Positions 13,885 through 23,069 of a DNA stretch of 64,000 nt are shown piece by piece. The DNA lies in assembly GCA_007922225.1 (NCBI GenBank), contig ML679974.1, positions 4,763,105-4,827,104 on the forward strand. The letters are read 5' to 3'. Source of the DNA: Emydura subglobosa. Lineage: Eukaryota; Chordata; Testudines; Chelidae. Within the stretch, counting starts at the first letter, position 1, and each line of letters begins with the position of its first letter. The notes beneath the pieces are model-generated. The model was given only the letters and a program-made list of their open reading frames with translations. It made no database searches and had not been told where the DNA came from. A program made the translations under genes and the position numbers.

Positions 13885-14170
13885 TTACTATGGCAGCAGG
13901 TTGTGTGGGATCACAGTCCTGCTGCAGGGCTCTGAGGTGTGGGGAACAGAAAGAGCCCAGCAACCGAGGGAGACTTTGTTCCCTCCTCTAAGCAATAGGA
14001 GGATTCTTCTGCTTCTCTCCCCTCTGCTCTTTCTCCCTGCAACACATAGCCTAGGAAGGGCACGAGAAGACCCTGCTGCAGCCCCCCAACCCTGGGACAA
14101 GGTGAAGAATCCCAGGAGCGCAGGTGGGGGTGAGGTGGGGGAGGGCAAGAATTGATTTGGGGTTGGGGCA
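13885..14170. repeat. GC-richer segment, likely dispersed repeat
   Basis: GC content rises sharply here and several overlapping frames stay open on both strands, which is what GC-rich non-coding DNA does. No frame has splice sites or a protein motif. I interpret it as a fragment of a dispersed repeat, possibly LTR-derived. This is inference only. Confidence 0.3.
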
Positions 14171-14799
14171 AAATTTATCTCTGGCAGGAAGACAGCAGAT
14201 GTGGGTATGAAGATAGAATTCCTTCCACTCACCCAACCACACTGTTTTCAGATCACCTGAGGCACTAATAGATTGATACTACTGCTGTTGCTTCAGAAAA
14301 GTGCTACTTTCTAATAATTGTTTACAAAAGTTCATTAGGAATTTTGTGTAGCTGAGAATTAGCTTTTGAAGTTTCCCATCTGAGGAGAAACTGATCCATT
14401 TTGCCATAGTTTTCATAAAGAGATTGTGGACATGGAAATATATTAAATTGAAAAGCATTTTATTCTGAGAACTAATGGCTTCTAACTTTAATGGTCCCAA
14501 ACACATTATCTTTACTACAGAGTTTTGTACAACTGCAATTTAAACGCTTTCATATGAATTACAAGAACTATTAATTTTAATTCAGGATTTATTATGAAAC
14601 AGTATTTATTAAATTCAGATATTAAAATTGGGATTGTAAATGCTGAAAAATATTTTGGGAAGTAGTTTTAAAGGGAATCTATTTCCTGGAATTAAAGATT
14701 TTTTTAAACCTGATAGATTAGGAATAATATTTTGTATTTAGCTAATATTTTATTTAATATATACCACAAATAATAAGACAATGCATGAAAGTATTGTTT

Positions 14800-15040
14800 T
14801 GTGGTTAAAGAACCAGATTAAGATTGAAATCAAAATTCAATTCCTAACTCTTTCAGAGACTTTCTTGGCATGGTATTTAATCATGCTGTGTCTCCATTAA
14901 CCATCTGTAAAACTGGGGTAATACTATTTTCTTTCTTCCATCCTTTGTCTGTGTGTACAGTGCCTAGAACAACTGGCCCTGATCTCGGTTCAGACCCATA
15001 GGTGCTCCTGGGATAATGATACTCATATTAGCCCTGATCC
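14800..15040 (+). repeat. MIR-type SINE
   Basis: The order 'ccatctgtaaaactggggtaatac', then 'tgtgtacagtgcctagaac', then 'ataggtgctcctgggataatga' is that of a sense MIR-type element with its conserved tail. Confidence 0.65.
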
Positions 15041-15044
15041 TGCT

Positions 15045-16195
15045 AAGTTACCATCAGATATGTTAATGCAGACATCTATGTGGGATCCCATTATTTTTAT
15101 TTGTCATTCCCTTTAGGAAGACGTTTGGTGGAGAGGGCTGCTGCTCTGGATTGCCTCATTGGCTTATAAACTGGTATTACGTGTGAAAAAGTGATTTGTC
15201 TGTTAAAATCCGCACCAGAATTTGCCTCCAGCTAGAATGTATTGTTAGTGATGCAGTATAAGCAACGGGGCATCAGGTTTCCTAGACTCCATTCTGACCC
15301 AGGGCCTGAATCGCAAAACTTGGTGCATAGAGATTTGCAAATGGCCATGAGAATAAAATGTCATCAGCACCTAGGTCTTATAGCGGTGGACACTTCAGAA
15401 TAAGCTCACAGAGAAAGATCCTATTTCCAGGCCATACCACTTACTTCAATTAAGAAATTCTATTAAAGAATTCAAAATGTAATGTGGAGTATTAAAGGGA
15501 ATGAACAACTAAAACATGCTTTCAAACAGCACTTCACTAATCCCTGAAATACTTGCTGGCATTAAGACTTCTCAGGCCATTAACTTTCTCATAAGCTGGT
15601 CATTTAGCGGTATAATGATCTATTCCATGCATATTATTGGTTTTACCAACCACATCTAATGGCCTTTTTTAAAATTCATGCTATTATCAAGTAGAATGGG
15701 CTTTCATAGGAAACATTTACATGACAGTAATTTTTACGTTCATGTTTTCTAGTTCATCCTCCCCTTGCAACACTGCACTATCAATTAAATGTAAGATGTT
15801 CATCATATCCCAAAGCAATTAAGCCATCATTTCAATTTTCAGTCAGTTACAGTTTCATGATGTGATAGAAATACGTATGCTGTTGAAAAACAATTTTAGT
15901 TAATAATCAGCAATTTCTCAAAGTTGTACTACAGAATATTATGATGCTGAAGTTAAATGCAACTTCGGGATGGAGTTAAAAGGTCAGATACATTGAAATG
16001 CAATAAACAGGTTTTCCAAGCAATAATGAGGAGGTGATATCTACAGTGTATATTTGCTAATCATACCACAACTCTTTAAACCTACAACATCAAACGTTAC
16101 TGGGGGGTAGATACACTTCATTAAAATTCTGTAAACTAAAGACAATAGTCCCCCCCCCTTACCCTCCTGATAAAAAACAAACAATAAAAGAAAGA
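15045..16195. other. AT-rich DNA, no gene seen
   Basis: No coding or repeat family could be assigned. A C9 tract lies near 16150, just before the CR1 element. Confidence 0.4.
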
Positions 16196-16217
16196 GCTTC
16201 AGGATTAAAAAAAAAGG

Positions 16218-17113
16218 ATGCAGGTAGAAGTCCAGCAACAGAGTGGGGGCTATCCAGTTTATTGCACTGAATGCAACATGTATGATTACCTGCCCTATGG
16301 GCACATGGTGTATGTGTGCAGTTGGTGCAAGGAGCTCCTGGCCCTCAGAGTCTGCAGATGGGCTTTGGAAACCAGGGTGGCTGAACTGCACAAGCTAAGG
16401 GAGACCAAGAGATACATAGATGAGACTTTCTGGAACACAGTGGAACGGTCTCACGCCCGGTATGACAGCTTCTGTACTGTTGAGAGGAAGAAAATCTCAA
16501 GGAATGAAAACATCAAACTGAACAGGAGAGAAACGAGACCCTCCTTACAGACAATGTCATGGTATCCTCTTGCACTGAGGGAAGGAATTTCAGTTATTGG
16601 GAAAAGGCAGGTAATAGTAATGGGGGACTTCATCATTAGAAAAATAGATAACTGAGTTTGTAACGACCAGGAGAACCGCATGGTGATTTGCTTGCCGGGT
16701 GCGAAGGTTGCAGATCTCTTAAGACATCTAGACAGACTTATGTGTAGCGCTGGGGAGGAGCTGGTAGATGTGGTACATATAGGTACCAATGACATAGGGA
16801 AGGATAGGAGAAAGGTGCTGGAGGCCAAATTTAGGCTGCTAGGTAACAGATTGAAGTCCAGGACCTCCATGGTAGCTTTCTCTGAAATGCTTCCAGTTTC
16901 AAGCGCAGGGCCAGTTAGACAGGCAGAAGTGCAGGGTCTTAATGCGTGGATGAGACAATGGTGTAGGGAGCAGGGGTTTAGATTTATTAGGAATTGGGAA
17001 CGTTTGGGGAAAGAGGGAGCCTACACAGGAAGAATGGGCTCCACCTAAACCAAAATGGAACCAGATTGCTGGCATGTAAAATTAAAAAGGTCACAGAGCA
17101 TTTTTTAAACTAA
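16218..17113 (+). pseudogene. CR1 ORF1: zinc finger plus SGNH esterase, broken
   Basis: ORF1 proteins of CR1 LINEs bind RNA or lipid and assist retrotransposition. Here the N-terminal part shows paired Cys motifs (C-x2-C at CTEC, then CSWC) followed by a short heptad-like stretch (ALETRVAELHKL). An in-frame TGA lies near 16652. The frame then continues through an SGNH-hydrolase-like domain with block III HIGTND and a long helical part. The block I serine position reads GDF instead of the usual GDS, so the expected nucleophile is missing. Near 17030 a frameshift occurs, and the last block (NGLHLN, with Asn where Asp is usual) sits in another frame before a stop at 17111-17113. The copy is inactive. 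Confidence 0.82.
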
Positions 17114-17329
17114 GGACTGGGGGAAAGCCGATCGGTGCAGAGGAGCACATGGTTCGGATAGAGACATCCTTTAGGGGAGGATCTATTAAATGGAGATTCT
17201 CTATATCCTAGCAAGGAGGAGAGGTGGAAAGAGGATAAAATATAGGTGTAGGATCTGATGAGAAACAGTCAAATGAAAGAGTCCCATTCAGTTACATCAC
17301 AGACAGCTAAAAAGGGACCATTTTTTAAA

Positions 17330-17812
17330 GTGCTTATATGCCAATGCTAGAAGTCTAAATACTAAGATGAGTGAACTTGAATTCCTCACATTAAATGAGG
17401 ATATTGATATAATAGGCATTACAGAAACTTGGTGGAATGAGGATAATCCATGGGACACAGTAATACCAGGGTACAAAATATATCGGAAGGACAGAATAGG
17501 TCATACTGGTGGGGCAGTGGCACTATACACGAAAGGAAGCATGCATTCAAATGAAATAAAAATCTTAAATTAACCAAACTATGCTATAGAATCTCTATGG
17601 ATAGGAATTCCATGCTTGAATAATAAGAATAGGGTAGTAAGGATATACTACTGACCACCTGACCAGCATGGTGATTGTGACTGTAAAATGCTCAAGGAGA
17701 TTAGAGAGACTATAAAAATAAACTCCATAATAATGGGGGATTTCAGCTATCGTCATATTGACTGGGTACACAAATTGACTGGAAACACTAAAGCAGCCCA
17801 CCATGGTAGCAT
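17330..17812 (+). pseudogene. CR1 ORF2 endonuclease, N-terminal part (copy A)
   Basis: This is the apurinic-like (EEP fold) endonuclease that nicks target DNA for CR1. The visible blocks are ANARSLNTKMSELE, the catalytic-Glu block GITETWW (17415-17435), GYKIYRKDR, then after a stop the PPDQ block and MGDF-x4-HIDW. The second half, with the Asp-His pair, is deleted: sequence jumps from the HIDW block to the linker that starts 'catttaatttcagaaagggg'. Several stops interrupt the frame. Confidence 0.85.
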
Positions 17813-18527
17813 TTAATTTCAGAAAGGGGAACTACACAAAAATGGGGAAGTTAGTTAAACAGAAATTGAAAGGTACAGTCCCAAAAGTGAAATCCCTGCA
17901 AGTTGCATGGAAGGGTTTCAAAGACATTATAATAGAGGCTCAATTTGGGGTATACATTTAAATTAACACAGAGTAAGAGGACCAAAAAAAATGCCACCAT
18001 GGCTAAACAACAAAGGAAAAGAAGCAGTGAAACGCAAAAAGGCATCTTTTTAAAAGTGAAAGTTAAATCCTATTGAGGAAAATAGAAAGGAGCATAAACT
18101 TTGGCAAGGGAAGTATAAAAACATAATTAGGAAGGCCAAAAAAGAATTTGAAGAGCAGCTAGTCAAAGGCTCACTGTTACAAAAAGTAACAGCAAAAATG
18201 TTTTTAAGTACATAAGAAGCAGGAAGCCTACTAAAAAACCAGTGGGGCCACTGGATTAGTGAGATGCTACAGGTGCATTCAAGGAAGATAAGGCTATTGT
18301 GGAGAAATTAAATGAATTGTTTGCATCGGTGTTCATGGCTGAAGATATGAGGGAGATTCCCAAACCTGAGCCATTCTTTTTAAGTGACAAATCTAAGGAA
18401 CTGTCCCCGATTGAGGTGTCATTAAAGGAGGTTTTGGAACAAAGTGATAAATTAAATAGTAATAAGTCACCAGGACCAAATGGTATCCACCCAAGAGCTC
18501 TGAAGGAACTCAAATGTGAAATTGGTG
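17813..18527 (+). pseudogene. CR1 ORF2 linker and first RT block (copy A)
   Basis: The basic linker between endonuclease and reverse transcriptase is followed by the start of the RT domain. An open stretch from 18299 encodes EKLNELFASVF, a typical pre-RT block, then DKLNSNKSPGPNGIHPRALKEL. The RT palm with its catalytic Asp residues is not present in this copy, because the sequence switches to copy B at about 18528. Confidence 0.82.
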
Positions 18528-18539
18528 AGGGAGTGGCAC

Positions 18540-19110
18540 CATATATGAAAGAAAGCATAGAGTCAAACAAAGTACAAATCTTAAAAGAACCAATCTGTGC
18601 CATAGAATCTCTACGGATAATAATTCCATGCTCGAACAATAAGAATATAACAAATAGGGATATACTACCGACCACCTGACCAGGATGGTGATAGTGACTG
18701 TGAAATACATAGGGAGAGTAGAGAAGTTATAAAAATAAAAAATTAAATAATAATGGGGGATTTCAATTATCCCCATATTGACTGGGTACATGTCACCTCA
18801 AGATGGGATGCAGAGATAAAGTTTCCTGAGACCTTAAATGACTGCTTCTTGGTGCAGCTAGTTCTGGAACCCACAAGAGGAGAGACAATTCTTAATTTAG
18901 TCCTAAGTGGAGCACAGGATTTGGTCCATGAGGTAAATATAGCTGAACCGCTTGGTAATATTGACCATAACATAATAAAATTTATGTTAGGAGGGGGAGA
19001 ACACCAAAGTAGCCCATCACAGTCATGGGAGCATTTAATTTCAGAAAGGGGAATGACACAAAAATGAGGAAGTTAGTTAAACAGAAATTAAAAGGTACAG
19101 TGATAAAAGT
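18540..19110 (+). pseudogene. CR1 endonuclease, C-terminal half (copy B)
   Basis: This copy keeps the part that copy A lost: MGDFNYPHIDW, then LVLEPTRGE, LNLVLSGAQDLV and the block with the catalytic His (NIDHNIIKF, where SDH is usual). The linker WEHLISERG follows. A single open stretch covers 18753-19067, while upstream parts have stops. It is not functional, but it gives a usable comparison for the deletion in copy A. Confidence 0.82.
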
Positions 19111-20032
19111 GATCCAGTGGAGATATAGCGTACTTAGATTTTCAGAAAGCCTTCGACAAGGTCCCTCACTAAAGGCTTTTAAACAAAGTAAGCGGTCATG
19201 GGATAAGAGGGATCAGTAACTGGTTAAAAGATGGGAAACAAAGGGGAGGAATAAATGATCTGGTTTTCAGAATGGAGAGAGGTAAATAGTGGTGTCCCCC
19301 AAGGGTCTGTACTGGCACCAGTACTGTTCAACATATTCATAAATGATCTGGAAAAAGAGGTAAAAAGTGAGGTGGCAAAATTTGCAGATGATACAAAAAC
19401 TAATCAAGATAATTAAATCCAAAGCAGACTGCGAAGAGTTATGAAGTGATCTCACAAAATTGGGTGACTGGGCAACAAAACAGCAGATGAAATTCAATGT
19501 TGATAAATGCAAAGTAAGGTATATTGGAAAACATAATCCCAACTACATATATAAAATTATGGGATCTAAATTACCATTTACCTCTCAAGAAAGAAGTCAT
19601 TGTGGACAGTTCTCTAAAAACATCCACTAAATGTGCAGCAGCAGTCAAAAAAAGCTAACAGAATGTTGGGAATCATTATGAAAAGGATAGATAAGACAGA
19701 AAGTATCGTATTGCCTCATTATAAATCCATGGTACGTCCACATCTTGAATACTGCGTGCATCTCAAAAAAGATACATTGGAATTGGAAAAGGTACAAAAG
19801 AGGGCAACAAAAATTAGAGGTATGGAACAGCTTCCACACGAGGAGAAGGACTTTTCAGATTGGAAAAAAGACAACTAAGGTTTAAAATGAACAAAAGAAA
19901 GTATTTCTTCACACAACGCACTGTCAACCTATGGAACTCCTTGCCAGAGGATGTTGTGAAGGTGAAGACTACAATGGGGTTCAAAAAAGAATTAGATAAG
20001 TTCATGGTGGATAGGTCCATCAATGGCTATTA
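19111..20032 (+). pseudogene. CR1 reverse transcriptase, palm to C-terminus (copy B)
   Basis: After a deletion of the RT fingers, the frame-broken palm is visible: DFQKAFDKVPH, then the [19 protein letters not shown] block (about 19295-19352) and the catalytic FADDTK (19381-19398). Downstream are pieces of the thumb and C-terminus, including LPHYKSMVRPHLEYC and VNLWNSLPEDVVKVKTT. Many frameshifts separate these blocks. The sequence stops being CR1 at about 20032. Confidence 0.85.
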
Positions 20033-20940
20033 GCCCCACGTCCTCTGTGGCTACAAGCCCCACTCCCGAGCCTGGCATCTGAGGCACAACGCCATCCAGG
20101 ACCGCCTGGCGAAGGCCATCCCGGCCCACCGAGGCATGGTGACCATCAACTCCGCCATCCCCGGGACCGATAGCCAGCTGAGACCCGACGTCGTCATCAC
20201 CGACGAGGACCACAAGAAGATCGTCATGGTGGACGTCACGGTCCCCTTCGAGAACCGCAGCCCGGCCTTCCACACCACCTGAGCCCGCAAGGAGGAGAAA
20301 TACTCCCCCTTGGCCGACACCCTGAGGGATCAGGGCTACGAGGTCCAGATCCACGCCTTGATCGTCGGGGCGCTGGGTGCCTGGGACCCCCGCAACGAGC
20401 CCGTGCTCTGGGCCTGCAGTGTGGGTCGGCGCTATGCCAAGCTCATGCGTCGCCTCATGGTCTCGGACTCTGTCCGGTGGTCTCGGGACATCTACATTGA
20501 GCACATCACCGGCCACCGGCAGTACCACGAGGAGAGGGATGAAGCGCCACCACAGGACCCTTCTTCCGGACCGACGGACCCAACCCACCACCACCACGAC
20601 GGACGCGGCGGGGGACACACCAGCAGAGGCGGCGTGTGATAAATTATCGGACCTAATGAGGGACGCACCACTTTGTATGGACTTATTTACTCTCTTTGTT
20701 AAACACCCCCAAAAGTAACCCACAGGCATACTTAGTAACGTTCCCCCATTCCCATATATCCCCTTGTATCTCTTAGCGCCCACACCATCACCCCCCATCC
20801 AGGACCCCGCAGCTTATCCCTTGTTATTCTCCCCAGACTCCCAATCACTCCCCGTGACCCCCGATAACCTGCATATTGTCCCTGGATGTTTTATAACTTT
20901 GCCCCTTTAACTCTATGGGTTACCTGTTTGTTATTTTTTT
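20033..20940 (+). mobile_element. R2-group LINE, 3' fragment
   Basis: About 0.9 kb of GC-rich sequence has sharply different composition from the CR1 to its left and the AT-rich DNA to its right. It holds the C-terminal restriction-like endonuclease of an R2-group LINE followed by a C-rich 3' UTR that fades out in a T-rich run near 20930-20940. It is directly abutted to the truncated CR1. No target duplication was found. The nearest known elements are R2-like LINEs, which occur in turtles; the exact clade is uncertain. Confidence 0.75.
20034..20639 (+). pseudogene. R2-type restriction-like endonuclease C-terminus
   Basis: One frame runs from the junction to a TGA at 20637-20639, with a single internal TGA at 20280-20282. 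Visible parts in order are the end of the Cys/His region (CGYK...WHLRHN), the nuclease core LRPDVVITDEDHKK then IVMVDVTVPFENR (the PD...D...K-like arrangement of R2-family restriction-like endonucleases), and a conserved C-terminal block (LGAWDPRNEPVL, MRRLM, IEHITGHRQY). A Pro/His-rich low-complexity tail follows. The RT domain and all upstream parts are missing, so this is a 5'-truncated copy. The long antisense open frame over the same place is a composition effect. An alternative is a related RLE-type clade such as NeSL or Utopia. Confidence 0.78.
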
Positions 20941-20944
20941 TGAA

Positions 20945-21969
20945 ACATTTGCATCTTGCCTGTGGTGCCTCAACTGTCAATGATCCAGAAGTTGCAAACT
21001 ATTCTGGTACTGTAGACAAATTTCATTCTGGTAACTATTTCTCATAAATGTGGAATTAGGGTTGTTATTTTAAATAGAAGTAAATTTATTTTATAGAATC
21101 ATTTATACAGTTTTTATCCCTGAATCATCTTTTGACTTCTTTGAAACAAACTTTGAATCCTGACTGCATTTGTCAAGTTCTGGATAACTTCTTGTATTAC
21201 TTATAATACACTTGTGTTCAGATGCCTCAATCAGGATTAAGTCTCATTGTGCTGGGCCATATACAAATTTGGAATAAAAGACAATCCTTGATGCAAGGAT
21301 CTTACAATCTAAAAGAAATTAACAAATATACAAAAAAGTCACATGTTCAGTGACAGTGATAAATTTTATAGTGTAGGAGCCTTGCAAAAATTATCGCAAG
21401 TTAATAATTCTGTCACATGTGAGATAGCCTCCCAAATCCATCATGTGTGTGTGACATCACCATAAGATAAAGTACCCATATTCAAATCTAACATTTTACT
21501 AATAAATTTATCTAATTGAAAATCTGTGCAACAACAATTATGATTCTTCATACATCAATAATAAATACACATATTGTATCAATAGCACTATGATAAAATT
21601 TGCCCCTTGAGCATGTATTAGTGTTAACATATGTTCTCATCAAATTCTCAATTTTACTTGATCTTAGACTTTAGATTTAAAACCACTTTTAAACTTGGTT
21701 CTTATTGGAATGGAAGGTGACTTCCCTATTCTTAAAGTAAAAAATCATCATATTCTTTTAGTTAAACTGTTTACCTGTAATACCATCCATTATTACAAAT
21801 GCTACAGTTGTCTCCATTAAAGAATAAACATTTGCCAACAGAAGTCAGATATATAGTATTTGAAATAGATGTCTTTTAAAATTATAAAGGCACCTTAGAA
21901 ATACCATTCGTAGCTTAGAATGCTTGATAGGCTACTTCTACACAGAATAGGAAATAAGCGTCATACACC
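20945..21969. other. AT-rich DNA with an old repeat tail
   Basis: At about 21240-21320 'gctgggccatatacaaattt...aaggatcttacaatctaaa' resembles an ancient SINE/LINE tail. The rest shows nothing I can assign. Confidence 0.4.
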
Positions 21970-21972
21970 TTA

Positions 21973-22231
21973 GGCCTGGTCTATACTGGCTGTGAGTTTT
22001 GGCGGCAGTCGACGGGAGATATGCAAGTTACTGTACTTCCTAACATCTATTTACCACAGTGTCTGCACTGTGCTGTGCCGACAGGAAATGCCCTCCCATC
22101 GATGCAGCGCTACACTTCTTGCCGGAGAGGATTTACAGAGTCGACTTCTGGGTTCAACTGAGCAAGTCGTCACTGCTCCTCAATCGAATCCGCAAAATTG
22201 ATCTTGCGCTGCCGGCAGCGTAGACATAGCC
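21973..22231. mobile_element. Full-length MITE with TTA target duplication
   Basis: The terminal inverted repeats are GGCCTGGTCTATAC at the left and GTAGACATAGCC at the right (reverse complement GGCTATGTCTAC). TTA flanks both sides (21970-21972 and 22232-22234). The 259-bp body has no coding capacity. The 3-bp TWA duplication fits PIF/Harbinger-type nonautonomous elements. The right terminus is shared with the element at 50090-50304. Confidence 0.75.
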
Positions 22232-22234
22232 TTA

Positions 22235-22885
22235 GATACCTTGTGTGATCAACAGTAGCAAATACTGAATTTTTTAAAATGGCAACCACTGTACATGTGT
22301 TTTATATGCTGATGGCAATAATGCCAAGGAAAATATTAGGAAACAGGCCCTGTGAGTTACAGTAGACACAACTTAGCTGCAGAAAACACAACTTTCAGAA
22401 CATGGCTTTATAAGTTGCTTTATTGCTGGGAGCTAATTTAATACATAAGAGGGAGTTTTCATTTAAATTACATGAGAAGTTCCAGAAACTGCACATATAA
22501 TTAAAAAAGCTGTGGCCTATTAAGGAATACTTAAATTTATTTCTGATACCATTAACAAAGTGGTAATATGAAATACACAAAAATCTGATGGGTCCAACTA
22601 AACAGATGGACATGTAATGAAATGAATTCCTCTGAGCTTAAGTGGGGGCAGATGCTGTTTAAGGGAGACTTCAGGGACACAATTTTATTAAAAATTAACA
22701 AAAGATATTTTATTTAAGTGGCAGTCTAGACAAGTCACTAAATGGCCACACGTAACACAGAAGTATCATGCTCATTTCACCTCTCTCATCCCAGTCCAAA
22801 CACTAACTGCTTAGCCCCATTTTCTCTTCTTTCACAGGTAGTCCCTGGTTTAAGCAGAAAACTGCTTCTCTTGCTTGCTAAAAGT
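22235..22885. other. Non-coding DNA
   Basis: No gene, RNA or repeat family recognised. Confidence 0.4.
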
Positions 22886-22887
22886 CA

Positions 22888-23068
22888 GAGGCCCATCAAT
22901 TCATAGTGTCCAATGCCAAATGGGACCATTGTAATCATCTAGTGTGACCTTCTGTATAACGGAAGCCACAGAACTTCGCCAAAATAATTCCTAGGGCATA
23001 TCGTAGAAAAACATCGAATCTTGATAAAAAATGGTCAGTGATGTAGAATCCACCATGATCCATTAAGG
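22888..23068 (-). mobile_element. CR1 LINE 3' tail fragment
   Basis: Antisense CR1 tail: 'gggaccattgtaatcatctag', 'ataattcctagggcatat', 'aacatcgaatcttgat', 'gtagaatccaccatgatcc'. This is the same tail type as the CR1 at 38225-41110, in which each block recurs in the same order. Only about 180 bp of the 3' end are present. Confidence 0.8.
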
Positions 23069-23069
23069 A

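Larger units (their letters stand above)
16200..18527 (+). mobile_element. CR1 LINE copy A (ORF1 to start of RT)
   Basis: This is a plus-strand CR1 holding, in order, ORF1 (zinc-binding and esterase parts), the start of ORF2 with its endonuclease, the linker, and the first RT block (SPGPNGIHPRALKEL, about 18467-18511). About 220 bp of the endonuclease are missing near 17790-17815 compared with copy B. At about 18528 the reading jumps back to endonuclease sequence that belongs to copy B. Frameshifts and stops show that it is dead. Confidence 0.88.
18528..20032 (+). mobile_element. CR1 LINE copy B (endonuclease to near 3' end)
   Basis: A second plus-strand CR1 starts inside the endonuclease ('gagtggcaccatatatgaaagaaagc', matching copy A at about 17512) and runs to the C-terminal and 3' part. 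It lacks about 0.9 kb of RT sequence near 19110. It ends at 'ccatcaatggctattag', where the normal CR1 3' UTR should continue. Instead R2-type sequence begins at about 20034. The head-to-tail order with copy A could be two insertions or a tandem duplication. Confidence 0.85.

Noticed and set aside
13888..14242. Several overlapping frames of 63-114 codons on both strands
   Set aside because: All frames are open together in a GC-richer, low-complexity stretch. No splice sites, start context or domain.
16041..16391. 116-codon minus-strand frame overlapping the CR1 start
   Set aside because: Its right half is antisense to CR1 ORF1, which has a clear sense-strand identity.
19992..20798. 268-codon open frame on the minus strand
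   Set aside because: It lies antisense to the R2-type endonuclease, whose sense frame has recognisable motifs. The antisense protein is Gly/Val/Asp-rich and matches no family; GC-rich composition explains the lack of stops.
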